A stretch of DNA of 64,000 nucleotides from JBEKTW01 sp049515655 (GCA_049515655.1 JBEKTW010000013.1:1-64000); one strand, 5' to 3'; shown: positions 1 through 8,754, counted from the first letter of the stretch. Notes: generated by a model not told the origin, from the letters alone. Numbers and translations are program-made.

Positions 1-65
1 GCGAGTTTTTAGCATGACTTTTCCGGGATCGTTGATGGTCGTCTCAGCCGCGGTTCACCTTTATT

Positions 66-338
66 GTCTGAATCAGAATTTCCAGGATTGTAGAATTAAC
101 AGAATTGTTCGTGCTCTTATTCATTCAGAAAATTCTCTCATTTTGTGAATTCTGATCCAGAATTTCCAGGACTTCAGAATTAACAGAATTGTTCGTGCTC
201 TTATTCATTCAGAAAATTCTCTCATTTTGTGAATTCTGATCCAGAATTTCCAGGACTTCAGAATTAACAGAATTGTTCGCGCTCTTTTTCATTCGGAAAA
301 TTCTCTAATTCTGTGAATTCTGATTCAGACTTTCCACT
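66..338. repeat. 84-bp tandem repeat, about 3.2 copies
   Basis: The landmark TCCAGG recurs at 81, 165 and 249 and the fourth partial copy begins at 333, so the period is exactly 84 bp. Copies 2 and 3 are almost identical; copies 1 and 4 are diverged. Each junction carries a hairpin, GAATTCTG-ATC-CAGAATT, and the unit is rich in AGAATT/AATTCT words. No frame stays open through it. The rest of 1-480 (1-65 and 339-480) shows no gene or signal I recognise. Confidence 0.9.
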
Positions 339-480
339 CATACACCGATCGCCGCGAGCAAAAATGTTGACCGAGGCTTTTTGTTCTTCTACCATACCAA
401 TGTCGTTGTTTTGGTGTTAGGCATTCGTTGTTTTGAGAGGACAATGAATTTCAATTACAACCGGATCCTAAGCTTAAACA

Positions 481-921
481 TTATTGTCCAGTGAATCGGA
501 AAGGTACTGCAACCCAAAATCCGATTGTTGTATCATCGAAGCTTGTTTCAAATTCCCATTGCATTAAGGCCCGCAGGGCTGGCTTGTTTAGTATTAAATT
601 ATCGGACTTTAGGACAGTTGCCTTGACAACTTTTCCGCTAGAATTCACCAAAGCTTTTAATATTACTTTCATTGGCTTTTTTGTCTTCGGCAATCCAGCA
701 GGACTTTTTGGAATAACCTGAAATATTGGTACAACACTCTCTTGGCCCTCGACAGGTAAAAGCTGCGTCAAGTACGTAGTATCGACCGCAGTATTGTCTG
801 TCAATTTAATGGGTAACGGTTGGCCTTTGTCAGGAATTCTGAACTTATCCTTGTGTTGGGAAACAGATGTGAAGGAACAAAGAAACGTCAACAGCATTGA
901 TAAGAGGATTTTGTAATACAT
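481..921 (-). CDS. TonB C-terminal domain protein, periplasmic
   Basis: A 146-residue protein with an N-terminal signal-like segment (residues 1-21, KILLSMLLTFLCSF) and a C-terminal domain from about residue 70 that fits the TonB_C fold: a 'K.V.VKATVLKSDN..LN.PALRAL..WEF' core ending in WVAVPFRF, the usual terminal strand of such proteins. Known TonB proteins couple the inner-membrane proton gradient to outer-membrane receptors. This one has no Pro-rich spacer and no ExbB/ExbD neighbours, so it is more likely one of the small stand-alone TonB_C proteins of Bacteroidota with an unknown partner. The start is supported by AAGGAG eight bases upstream. It is not obviously in an operon. Confidence 0.75.
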   Translation of the reverse strand: MYYKILLSMLLTFLCSFTSVSQHKDKFRIPDKGQPLPIKLTDNTAVDTTYLTQLLPVEGQESVVPIFQVIPKSPAGLPKTKKPMKVILKALVNSSGKVVKATVLKSDNLILNKPALRALMQWEFETSFDDTTIGFWVAVPFRFTGQ

Positions 922-947
922 AATTCACTCCTTATGTCTATTCAACG

Positions 948-1022
948 TTGCGCGGGAAGGACGCAGTGCGTGAGCACGAATGCTGCTTCATGCGTTCGAG
1001 CGCAACGCACGCATTGCGTTCT
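948..1022. repeat. Nested ACGCA/TGCGT palindromes in the 922-1301 gap
   Basis: The gap between the TonB_C gene and the GH130 gene holds ACGCA-G-TGCGT at 961-971, TGCGTT paired with AACGCA around 991-1009, and AACGCA-CGCAT-TGCGTT at 1004-1020. These could form alternative hairpins. Nothing else is recognisable in 1023-1301. Both flanking genes are on the minus strand, so this could be the GH130 gene's 3' end or the TonB_C gene's promoter region. Confidence 0.5.
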
Positions 1023-1301
1023 TATTTCTCTTGATTGCCGAACCAGACGTGTCGAAACTGATGGTAAGTTTGCCAATTCCCACCTTGAATTTACTTCGAG
1101 AATCTAACACAATTTCTCTGCAAATGCAACTCAGGGGATCGCCTCAAAAAGAAATCTAAAAAAATTCCCAGAAATCACTTATTCTACCTGGATATTCGAA
1201 GACCCGCTCTGGCTTTACTGGGAAGTAGAAAGATGTTGGAGCCTCCATTGCTCAGCCCCGCATTGAGGCCGCCAGCTCGTTGTGTGCAGATATTTTTCAT
1301 T

Positions 1302-2393
1302 CTATTCTGAAATAGCCACACCAACGTATGAATCTGCTGTTCCAAAGTAAAGAAACCATTTTGACTTAAAATAAACAAGCCCCTCAGCAAAAGTTGTACC
1401 CGCTTTATATTGTCCGGAAACTTCATGTGGGAGCGTGGGTTTTAGCAAACATGTATCAGAACGGTATACTATTTTTTCAGGATTATTAATGTCAAAAATA
1501 ACTTTACCTACCGAATATGTGCCTTCGGACAGGAATTTATCAGCATCTTCTCCAGTAGAGTTTTCACCGTTATAAAACAGAACGATTCCTTCATCCATAA
1601 TTAATGCCGGAGGGCCACATTCCACAAGTTTGCTATCAAATTTCCCCTTCCGTGGTCCAACTATCACTTTAACTTCTCCATTTGCATCTAATATTGGGTT
1701 CCAATCTATCAAGTTATCCGACCAAGCCAGGTTGATAAAATGTTCTCCCCAGTACATCCAAAATTTTCCATTGATTTTTGCTACAATCTGCCGTCCATTT
1801 TCCATTTTTGTAACAATAGAACCAGATTTTGACCATGTGTCCCGAAATTTTCCGTCATAGGCTTTTGAGAATGCAGGACCTTTCTTTTCCCAATTGATCA
1901 AATCTCTTGAAAAAGCTATACTTAAGCGGGCAACTTTGCGATTCCAGGAAGTATACGTCAATACAAACAAGGAATCATCTGTTTGAACAATTCTCGGATC
2001 TTCGCACCCACCCGGATAGTCGTACACCATGTAAGCGCCGGTGTCTGGATACAAAACAGGCGACGGGTGTTGGGTAAAATGTATTCCGTCCTCGCTGTAC
2101 GCCAAGCCAATTCTGGAAGTCCGACCTCCTAACTGAGCGGATGGATTGTCCTCGCAACGTATGAGTAAGAATATTTTGTTGCCTTTGACAATTGCTGCAG
2201 GATTAAAAACATCTGCTTTTTGCCATTGTACAACTTCACGTTTTATCGGACAAAAAAAACTGAAGGATGAATCTGCTCGAATTATTGGATTTTCCTTGGG
2301 TTTATAAAATGATTTGAAATCCAATTTCTGCGAATAAATTGAATTACATCCTATAAGAATCAACAATATCGAATAAGTAATTCTATTCTTCAT
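1302..2393 (-). CDS. GH130-type beta-mannoside phosphorylase/glycosidase, exported
   Basis: A 363-residue secreted protein with a five-bladed beta-propeller signature of glycoside hydrolase family 130. The motif GGCEDPRIV near residue 130 holds the Asp used for catalysis in this family, and blade repeats such as IGLAYSEDGIHF and LSIAFSRDLINWEKKG follow the usual spacing. The N-terminus (LLILIGC) has a lipobox-like ending at Cys16, so it may be a lipoprotein. Family members cleave or phosphorolyse beta-mannosyl linkages; whether this one uses phosphate or water cannot be told by eye. An AGAGGT ribosome site precedes the ATG. No sugar-transport genes are adjacent. Confidence 0.8.
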   Translation of the reverse strand: MKNRITYSILLILIGCNSIYSQKLDFKSFYKPKENPIIRADSSFSFFCPIKREVVQWQKADVFNPAAIVKGNKIFLLIRCEDNPSAQLGGRTSRIGLAYSEDGIHFTQHPSPVLYPDTGAYMVYDYPGGCEDPRIVQTDDSLFVLTYTSWNRKVARLSIAFSRDLINWEKKGPAFSKAYDGKFRDTWSKSGSIVTKMENGRQIVAKINGKFWMYWGEHFINLAWSDNLIDWNPILDANGEVKVIVGPRKGKFDSKLVECGPPALIMDEGIVLFYNGENSTGEDADKFLSEGTYSVGKVIFDINNPEKIVYRSDTCLLKPTLPHEVSGQYKAGTTFAEGLVYFKSKWFLYFGTADSYVGVAISE

Positions 2394-2703
2394 AATACCT
2401 CTAAATTTTACTTTTGAAGGTTACCTTGATAGGTACCGAGAATATACAACTCCCCATCCCGCAAGTCAACCCCTCTCGAAACAAACAAAATCTCTCTTCA
2501 AAACATCCAAACCTACCCCCTTTTCAGGATTGTCCTTCTTTTACCTAGTTGTATCTGCTATGATTCAAATGGGCAAGGAGATGGCCTACTTCTCTGTCCT
2601 TGCATTGTCGTGTTTTATTCGGTATTTTATCAATCATACGTTCGAGCACTTTCCCAATTTGGGGCTAACGTATCAATTTATCATAATGTAGAAGGAGATT
2701 CCG
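2394..2703. other. Divergent intergenic region, 310 bp
   Basis: This region separates the minus-strand GH130 gene from the plus-strand propeller gene, so it should carry both promoters. It is AT-rich near 2640-2690 and has the ribosome site AAGGAG at 2693-2698 for the downstream gene. I see no convincing promoter boxes, palindrome or small gene. Confidence 0.5.
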
Positions 2704-3735
2704 ATGAAACATATCTTTAACCTGGCTGCTGCAATTGTCGCAGTGGCTGGCCTCACGATTGGTGTGCAGGCACAAACATTCAAGATCCAGAAGTTCAGCA
2801 TTGGCGGTGATGGGGGAACCGATTATTTAACAGCGGAACCAGGAACCGGCAGGGTATTCGTATCGCGGGGATCTCACGTGATGGTTCTCGACGGAATCAA
2901 GGGAACCGTTCTTGGCGACATTCCTGAGATGCCCGGCAACCATGGCATAGCGTTAGCTCCTGAATCCAATCATGGTTTCATAACGTGTCGCGGCGACTCC
3001 ACGGTCGCGATGTTCGACCTCAAGACGCTTGCGGTAGTAAAGAAGATCAAGATCCCGGTGGGAGGACAGGATGGTATTATGTACGATGATTTCACACATC
3101 GCATCATCTTGACCAATCATAGCAAGCCCGGAACAGCAACCGCTATTGATCCGAGCACGGGCGAGATCACCGGACAAGCGGAGTTGGAGGATAATTCACC
3201 GGAGGGTGCCGCGAGTGATGGTAAGGGGAGACTCTTTGTCAACAACGAGCGGAAGAACACGATCCAAGTGCTCGATGCCAAAGAGATGAAGGTGCTGGCA
3301 TCATGGCCGCTTGACCCGTGCGAAGGACCAACCGGCATTGCCTACGACCGTGCGACAGACCGGATCTTTACCGGATGCGGCAAAACGTCGGCTGTGCTCA
3401 ATGCGACCACGGGCAAAATCGTAGCAACGATTAAGAACGGCGACGGTGTGGATGCTCTGGGCTGGGATCCGACCGAGAAGCTAATCTATATTCCGGCAGG
3501 TAGGGACAGCAGCGCAACGATTGTGCACGAAGATTCGCCCGACACATACAGTGTAGTCGCCACCGTGACAACGGCAACTGGTGCGAAAACGATTTCGGTC
3601 GATCCGGTCAAGCACGTGGCATATCTGTTTCAACCGACTTATGGACCTCCGCCGCCCGATTCAAAGCCGGAACCTTCTGGCCGTCGCGCGCGAGGACCTG
3701 TAACTGGTGCATTTCTTTACGTCATCACTCATTGA
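2704..3735 (+). CDS. YncE-family beta-propeller, periplasmic
   Basis: A 343-residue protein with a clean Sec signal peptide (cleavage expected after VQA, residue 23) followed by repeated propeller blades of the form 'xxVxVLDxxxGxVxxxI..' and 'GIAxDxxxxRIFxxxG', as in YncE/COG3391 proteins. Such proteins often sit in the periplasm as binding or scaffold propellers; their ligands are mostly unknown. The C-terminus has a Pro/Arg-rich linker (PPPPDSKPEPSGRRARG) before the last strand. The start follows AAGGAG by five bases and the gene is followed by a strong terminator, so it is probably a single-gene transcript. Confidence 0.8.
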   Translation: MKHIFNLAAAIVAVAGLTIGVQAQTFKIQKFSIGGDGGTDYLTAEPGTGRVFVSRGSHVMVLDGIKGTVLGDIPEMPGNHGIALAPESNHGFITCRGDSTVAMFDLKTLAVVKKIKIPVGGQDGIMYDDFTHRIILTNHSKPGTATAIDPSTGEITGQAELEDNSPEGAASDGKGRLFVNNERKNTIQVLDAKEMKVLASWPLDPCEGPTGIAYDRATDRIFTGCGKTSAVLNATTGKIVATIKNGDGVDALGWDPTEKLIYIPAGRDSSATIVHEDSPDTYSVVATVTTATGAKTISVDPVKHVAYLFQPTYGPPPPDSKPEPSGRRARGPVTGAFLYVITH

Positions 3736-3766
3736 CATCTTCTAGTTGAGATCTGTAAACTGAAAG

Positions 3767-3791
3767 AGCCGGTGAAATGCCGGCTTTTTTG
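3767..3791 (+). terminator. Rho-independent terminator of the propeller gene
   Basis: Stem AGCCGG (3767-3772) pairs with CCGGCT (3780-3785) across a 7-base loop and is followed at once by a run of T. It lies about 30 bases after the stop codon of the YncE-like gene. Confidence 0.9.
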
Positions 3792-3848
3792 TTGCATGGT
3801 GAAAGATCATCGAACCAGCAACAACGGCCGGACGTGGCTGAAAGAAGT

Positions 3849-3957
3849 CCCGACGACTGCCGGGGCTCCTATATGATAGAGTGGAGTCACCAAATCGTTA
3901 CCACACTCTATGCCACTGTTGACCACCCCATACTTCGAGTAACTAAATCGTACCCAC
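3849..3957. repeat. Intergenic repeat, copy A, in the 3792-4161 gap
   Basis: This stretch resembles 6828-6953 on the far side of the cyclase gene, in the same orientation. Shared words include CCGACGACTGC, GGGGCTC, GTCACCAAA, TTACCAC and a GTAAC..CGTA tail; other parts differ by gaps. Copy A has a CCCG/CGGG stem at 3849-3864. The rest of the gap (3958-4161) has no gene I recognise; open frames there are short and lack family features. Confidence 0.5.
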
Positions 3958-4161
3958 TTCTTTCAAAATTCTTAGCGGTCTTCATGACAAGAACTTTGCC
4001 CGAGAGATTGTCAACTTCACGAAAAGACACCGGCGGCTCAAACTTACAGGGGGAATGCAGAAGAAGATTTTGCAGGTGGCCGCCCCATGAGGGACGACAG
4101 GAAGCCGATCGGAGTGACTTAGAAACCGGATGGCAAACTACAAGGAATGAAACCTTGCGAA

Positions 4162-6624
4162 TCATTTTTCGCGTTGGGCATGTGCTGCCATGATGTCCCG
4201 ATTCGTTTTCACATTCTGGAGATAACTTTTCCTCGTTGTAGTATCGCCGATCTCGCTTGCTCGGAATTGCACTTCGTTGTACGCTTTTTCGAGATACTCT
4301 TTTCCTTTTGGCTTATTGCCCAGCTCATCATAGACGAGAGATAGATTCCAGCAGATTTCGATGATGTCTCTTGGGTGCGGCAGGGATTTGAATAGTTCTT
4401 CCACTTTGAGAGTGTGTTCTTCTGCATCTCTGCGATTCCCTGATTTCATTTCTGTTCTTGCAAGCCACGAAGTTGCCCAGAGTACATTATTTATTTCAAC
4501 AATTTTCTCGAAGATAGTGATGGCTTTTTTGAGGGAGTCACTTGCACGGCGGTATTTTTGCTCCTCATAGTATATTTGCCCACACAGTGTCAAATCATAT
4601 CCCTCGGTGGAACGGAGACCGATTGACCGGGTTATATCGAGAGATTTCAGACAATATTCTAACGCTTTGGGGTAGTCACCTTGCCCGTCATAAACAATCC
4701 CGATGTTGCCGAGCGTTGTCCCTTCTACATAGCGGTCTCCTAAATCCCGACTAATTCTCAAACTCTTGAAATAATATTCTAATGCTTTTGGGTAATCACC
4801 CTCGTTGTTGTAGACAAGCCCGATATTGTTGAGTGTTCCACTTTCTCCCTGACGATATCCCAACTCCTGCATTATTTTCAGGTTCTTCAAATGGAATTCT
4901 AATGCTTTTGGGTAATCCCCTTGACTGTTATAAACATCCCCGATATTGCGGAGTGTCACTCCTTCTCCCTGACGGTCTCCTAAATCCTGGCTAATTTTCA
5001 AACTCTTGAAATAATATTCTAACGCCTTCGCGTAATCACCTTGATTGTTGTAGGCAAGCCCGATATTGTTGATCGTCCGGCCTTCTCCATCGTGGTCTCC
5101 CAATTCCTGCCTAATTCTCAAACTCCTGGAGTAACATCCCAGTGCTTTGGGATAATCACCTTGATTGTTGTAAACGAGTCCGATATTGTTGAGCGCTTTC
5201 CCTTCTCCCTCTCGGTCTCCCAATTCCTGCATTGTCGTCAAGCTCTGCAGATAGTACTCGATTGCCTTTGGGTAATTAGCCTGGTACCAGCAAACGGCAC
5301 CCAGCCTCAACTGACTTTTCCCCTCTTCCAATTTATTGTCATCAGCTTGGGCGAGTGCAAGCGCCCTTTTATACAATGCAAGCGCCCGGTCGTAGTTGCC
5401 CTCAAGCTCATACGTACTACCCAATCCAAGCTGCGGCAGGATGAAGGAAGAATCTAAACTGCTTGCCTGTTCGTACAGTCCCCTGGCAACATTCATGTCG
5501 TCTTTCGTTTTCTTGTGGTCAAAGAGATATTTCGCCCGCAAGTAATACTCGTATGCTTCAGGGTTGGTTGTTTTTTGCCTGGTAAGTTCATCTTTTGCCA
5601 CTGCAGATGATTTTACACTCAATTTCTTGAGGATAATATCAGCGAGTTTTCCCTGCAAAGCAGGCATGTTTTTAACCGGAACTTCAATTCGGCCAGCCCA
5701 AAGAGTTTTGTTTGTTGGTGCATCCACAATATGGGCGGCGATACGAAATACATCACTCTCGTGCTCGAAACTCCCTTCCATCACATAGCGAACACGAAGT
5801 TTCTTGGCAATGTCTTCTATTGATAAAGGTTCCTTCGGTAAACTCATAATATCCTGCATCGGGGCAACACGGATAAGTCCTGCTTTGGCGACATCAACAA
5901 CCAAATCTTGTGTGATCCCATAACAATACGGCTCATCTTGTTCTGTTCCCAAATTCTTAAGATGAAGAAATGCGATGGAAGGGACTTCGGTGTTTTGCCG
6001 CTCGGGAGATAACAGAAGGTATGCCAGTAGAGCAACCAGCAAAAGTGTGCCAGTAAGAACTGAACGCCGAAAGATCTGACGCTGCGTAACACGCTGCTTG
6101 AACGATGGGGTGACGATATGCTCACCCGTGAGTGCATAAAGCGTGACAGGTGTTCGTACACCTTTCAGCCGCCGTGCACCAAGAGAAACCGAATGATAAT
6201 TGGGATTATTGCTGATTTGTTTCCACACGTCTTCGGTTACAACAATACCGCCAGGCACTGCGATGGGTTGAATCCGTGAGGCGATATTTACAGCATCGCC
6301 AAGGATGTCCTTCGTCCCTTCTTTTTCCTCCACTACGACGTCACCGAGGTGAATGCCAATGCGAAGCTTGAGCCCGGGCACGGCAGAAACACCCTTTTGT
6401 AATTCAACAGAAGATTGCACGGCATCGAGTGCGTTATCGAACTGCATCAGGACCGCATCGCCAATTTCTTTTAGTACAATCCCATGATGCCGTGCGGCGA
6501 GAGGATAAACAATCTTGCGTAACTCTTCGATGCAATGCAATGCGGCTTGCTCATCTTTGCCCATCAAAGCCGTGTAGCCGACGATATCAGCAAAGACAAT
6601 AGCTGAAAGCTTCTTCGTAGTCAT
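4162..6624 (-). CDS. Class III adenylate/guanylate cyclase with TM, FlgO-like and TPR domains
   Basis: From the ATG at 6624 the protein is 820 residues. Residues 5-175 form a class III nucleotidyl cyclase: metal Asp12 (FADIVGYT) and Asp56 (EIGDAVL), and Asn113/Arg117 in DAVNIASRI for the transition state; Lys52 before the second Asp favours ATP. One membrane helix follows (188-205), then a TolB/FlgO-like domain to about residue 325, then about ten TPRs of exactly 40 residues each. The catalytic domain should be cytoplasmic and the TPRs periplasmic. The frame stays open upstream to 6750, but 6624 gives the normal 'TTKKLSAIVFAD' start. No strong Shine-Dalgarno site. The gene stands alone between two related repeats; its cAMP or cGMP target is not visible here. 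Confidence 0.9.
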   Translation of the reverse strand: MTTKKLSAIVFADIVGYTALMGKDEQAALHCIEELRKIVYPLAARHHGIVLKEIGDAVLMQFDNALDAVQSSVELQKGVSAVPGLKLRIGIHLGDVVVEEKEGTKDILGDAVNIASRIQPIAVPGGIVVTEDVWKQISNNPNYHSVSLGARRLKGVRTPVTLYALTGEHIVTPSFKQRVTQRQIFRRSVLTGTLLLVALLAYLLLSPERQNTEVPSIAFLHLKNLGTEQDEPYCYGITQDLVVDVAKAGLIRVAPMQDIMSLPKEPLSIEDIAKKLRVRYVMEGSFEHESDVFRIAAHIVDAPTNKTLWAGRIEVPVKNMPALQGKLADIILKKLSVKSSAVAKDELTRQKTTNPEAYEYYLRAKYLFDHKKTKDDMNVARGLYEQASSLDSSFILPQLGLGSTYELEGNYDRALALYKRALALAQADDNKLEEGKSQLRLGAVCWYQANYPKAIEYYLQSLTTMQELGDREGEGKALNNIGLVYNNQGDYPKALGCYSRSLRIRQELGDHDGEGRTINNIGLAYNNQGDYAKALEYYFKSLKISQDLGDRQGEGVTLRNIGDVYNSQGDYPKALEFHLKNLKIMQELGYRQGESGTLNNIGLVYNNEGDYPKALEYYFKSLRISRDLGDRYVEGTTLGNIGIVYDGQGDYPKALEYCLKSLDITRSIGLRSTEGYDLTLCGQIYYEEQKYRRASDSLKKAITIFEKIVEINNVLWATSWLARTEMKSGNRRDAEEHTLKVEELFKSLPHPRDIIEICWNLSLVYDELGNKPKGKEYLEKAYNEVQFRASEIGDTTTRKSYLQNVKTNRDIMAAHAQREK

Positions 6625-6827
6625 TATCGCATGGTTTTGCTTGAAGTGTTTGACACGAAATGATTGGTTCCGATTTGTAGACTCATTGCGCCAGAGCGGC
6701 TTGGTAGGGAGCGAAAGGAGTCGTTCGACTATCCGGTCACAGAAGCGCATCCTGAATATCTGCTTCGGGAACCTATGTCAAAACTTGAGATAAAGTTACG
6801 GCAAAGAAGAGAGAAAGTCAACCAGAG

Positions 6828-6953
6828 CCCCGACGACGACTGCTGGGGCTCACTTTATTATAGAGGAGACCTGGAACGTCCACGTAACAATAGCGTCACC
6901 AAAGAATTTACCACTGGTTAACAGTGGATACTGCGCGTAACCAATACGTAACA
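6828..6953. repeat. Intergenic repeat, copy B, in the 6625-7289 gap
   Basis: Counterpart of 3849-3957. It carries a stronger hairpin, GAGCCCC (6825-6831) with GGGGCTC (6845-6851), and a second one, CCACTG-GTTAA-CAGTGG, near 6912-6928. The copies are diverged and gapped, so this is a by-eye alignment. The gap also holds the tRNA remnant and hairpin element listed separately. Confidence 0.5.
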
Positions 6954-7032
6954 TGCCTTATGAAATTTTACGCTCCGAGTAACATAAAAGTGGCCAGAAC
7001 AGTATCATAAGAAGCATGTTTGTTGTCTTTGG

Positions 7033-7070
7033 ATCAGGGAAGTCTAGGTTCAAATCCTAGCCGGGCAGCA
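7033..7070 (+). pseudogene. 3' end of a tRNA gene (T arm and acceptor strand only)
   Basis: CTAGG (7044-7048), loop TTCAAAT (7049-7055) and CCTAG (7056-7060) make a perfect T arm, followed by CCGGGCA (7061-7067) as the 3' acceptor strand and then GCA. The matching 5' acceptor strand TGCCCGG is not found in the preceding 90 bases, and bases where the anticodon stem should be do not pair. The 5' half is therefore missing. The original isotype cannot be told. A tRNA-style terminator follows. Confidence 0.7.
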
Positions 7071-7073
7071 AAA

Positions 7074-7110
7074 AAAGGGCAACCTATCTCCAGGATTGCC
7101 CTTTAGTTTT
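7074..7110 (+). terminator. Terminator of the former tRNA gene
   Basis: AAAGGGCAA (7074-7082) pairs with TTGCCCTTT (7096-7104) and is followed by AGTTTTG. Its position right after the tRNA remnant suggests it is the old tRNA terminator. Confidence 0.75.
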
Positions 7111-7122
7111 GCATGCAAATCT

Positions 7123-7221
7123 CCCGCTGCAGCGGGATTCTCAATCCGACCTGTGACTTATCCGCTCCTGCATGACAAAGACGATAAGTCATGTCGGATT
7201 GGAACTAGCCGGGCAGCAAAA
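7123..7221. repeat. Small hairpin element ending in a 17-bp copy of the tRNA 3' end
   Basis: It contains a perfect 14-bp palindrome, CCCGCTGCAGCGGG (7123-7136), then an interrupted hairpin: AATCCGAC (7143-7150) and GACTTATC (7155-7162) pair with GATAAGTC (7183-7190) and GTCGGATT (7193-7200). It ends in CTAGCCGGGCAGCAAAA (7205-7221), identical to 7057-7073 at the tRNA remnant, 148 bp away. The direct repeat brackets the terminator and hairpins. Confidence 0.7.
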
Positions 7222-7289
7222 TTTCAGCTGTTCTTCTACACCCCACCTGCAAGAAACGCCGGGGAGTTCTACCCTGGAGGCGAATCCCC

Positions 7290-7778
7290 TCAATTGATTT
7301 TTTCCGGCCTCGTGTACAAAGGGATGCCTGCCTCTTTCGCAACGGCGGCAGCCAGATGTTCTCCTCCACGACTGAATGCCCAAGAGAAGAGATATTGTAT
7401 CGGATGGTCTTTTCGGATGGACCCGATTGCCTCGAGCGTCAAACTCTTGGCCAGTCCTTTTCCCCTATGCTCGGGCAATACGAGAGCCGAGCATAAGTAC
7501 AGCGCATCGTATCTCCTCTGCAGAGGAGTTCCGTCCAGCAGTTCGCGCTCGCCGATTTTTTGCGCGATGAATTGTTCCATGATTTCCTTCGTGGTCGGAA
7601 TCACCAACACCCAGGCGATGGGACCGTGCATATCCTGCTTCTCATTCATCGTGCTCGGATGAATCTGCCGGAGTTTGGTTATAATCTCTTCAGTGATGGA
7701 GATTTGTGAAGGATCTTTCTTCGTCTCGAAAAACTCATCGGCAAGTTTTATCATCCTTTCGAGATTTTCGTTCATCAT
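7290..7778 (-). CDS. GNAT-family N-acetyltransferase
   Basis: Started at the ATG at 7778 (GAGAG upstream), the protein is 162 residues. It shows the GNAT core: the AWVLVIPTT strand, then ALVLPEHRGKGLAKSLTLEAI, where HRGKGLA is the acetyl-CoA pyrophosphate-binding loop, and a C-terminal YLFSWAFSRGGEHLAAAVAKEAGI segment. The family transfers acetyl groups from acetyl-CoA to amines; no substrate can be inferred. The longer frame to 7847 overlaps the end of the upstream gene and lacks a better ribosome site. It probably forms a two-gene unit with the chalcone-isomerase-like gene. Confidence 0.75.
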   Translation of the reverse strand: MMNENLERMIKLADEFFETKKDPSQISITEEIITKLRQIHPSTMNEKQDMHGPIAWVLVIPTTKEIMEQFIAQKIGERELLDGTPLQRRYDALYLCSALVLPEHRGKGLAKSLTLEAIGSIRKDHPIQYLFSWAFSRGGEHLAAAVAKEAGIPLYTRPEKIN

Positions 7779-7843
7779 GAATCTCTCAGTTTGGAAAGCT
7801 ACAGTATGCGACTCCGCCTCAATTCTCAACGATCCTGCAAATC

Positions 7844-8458
7844 TCACTTCTTGAGCATTCGTTCGATCAATTCACTCCTGTCGACAATCGAATCCTTCCC
7901 AAACCAAATCGACCAGAGCGCTTGCGCGAAAAGACCATTCGTAATGATGGGCTTCTGTTCGCCCTGAACAATCGCGATGATCGAGCCGCCCGGAAGCCAG
8001 CGAAAGACGAACTGCTCGTTTTCCTTCACATCCTTCGCAAAATATCCGGTGAACTGGTCGATCAAAGACTGGATCTTCTGTAAATCTTCGGGTGAAGCGT
8101 GTTGCTTGAAACCGTCGGCGTATGCTTCCTTGATCTTTGCCGCGTCAACATCGCGGGCGAAATCAAGCGTGATTTGTTTCGCCTTCCCGTCGGTCAAGAC
8201 GGCGTTGAAGGCATCCTCCTCGCTGCCCGCTCGCGTCGGTTCCTCCATGTAATGCACCATTCCGTAGACTTTGAAGATCACTTTCTTACGCACTGTGAGA
8301 CCCGTGGCTGCAAGGACATACTCTTTCCCTTCATGGGTGAATTTCACCATTGCGGGGAAAACCTTGCCCGTGGAAGGTTCCTTCACTGTTTCCTGGCTGA
8401 GAACAACCAGTGGAAATAAGATTGTTAAAATAATTATATCGAGAGCATATTTCTTCAT
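7844..8458 (-). CDS. Chalcone-isomerase-like protein, exported
   Basis: A 204-residue protein with a signal peptide (residues 1-21, ending VVLSQ) and the chalcone-isomerase-like fold signature: 'EPSTGKVFPAMV', 'LAATGLTVRKKVIFKVYGMVHYME' and the closing 'GLFAQALWSIWFGKDSI'. Bacterial members lack plant-type flavonoid pathways and are thought to bind fatty acids or other small lipids in the periplasm; a catalytic role is not evident. The start is preceded by GAGGA. It lies just upstream of the GNAT gene on the same strand, about 65 bases from that gene's chosen start. Confidence 0.8.
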   Translation of the reverse strand: MKKYALDIIILTILFPLVVLSQETVKEPSTGKVFPAMVKFTHEGKEYVLAATGLTVRKKVIFKVYGMVHYMEEPTRAGSEEDAFNAVLTDGKAKQITLDFARDVDAAKIKEAYADGFKQHASPEDLQKIQSLIDQFTGYFAKDVKENEQFVFRWLPGGSIIAIVQGEQKPIITNGLFAQALWSIWFGKDSIVDRSELIERMLKK

Positions 8459-8682
8459 GGTATCCTCAAATTGACTTTAAGTCCATTTCCAAGTACTGAC
8501 TCGACCCTGATTTCCCCCGTCCTTCTGGTAACAAGATAAGAAAATAAACCACAAAGGGCACGAAGGACCGCTGATATTCATGATACCTTCGGACGGAGTC
8601 AATGATCGGTACGGCCCGGGCTCACCCGAAGCACTGACCTCGGTCACATAAGGTCAATTCAGCTTCCCGGCCGTCAAAGCTC

Positions 8683-8731
8683 AATTCAGCGCCTGCCCTG
8701 AAATGCTTTCGTTCAGGGTCCTCGCTGAATT
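8683..8731. repeat. Interrupted palindrome 1 of the 8459-8941 gap
   Basis: AATTCAGCG (8683-8691) and CCCTGAA (8696-8702) pair with TTCAGGG (8712-8718) and CGCTGAATT (8723-8731), with 4-base bulges on both sides and a 9-base loop. A related AATTCAGC occurs again at about 8655. The start of the gap (8459-8640) has no recognisable feature. Confidence 0.8.
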
Positions 8732-8754
8732 GCACAGAGCTTCCAAGCTGGGTG

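Noticed and set aside
66..338. Possible CRISPR array from regularly spaced repeats
   Set aside because: The repeats are contiguous 84-bp units without unique spacers, and no cas gene is present.
3777..4193. Plus-strand frame after the propeller gene
   Set aside because: It runs through a terminator and the repeat copy and ends inside the cyclase gene; no start site or family match.
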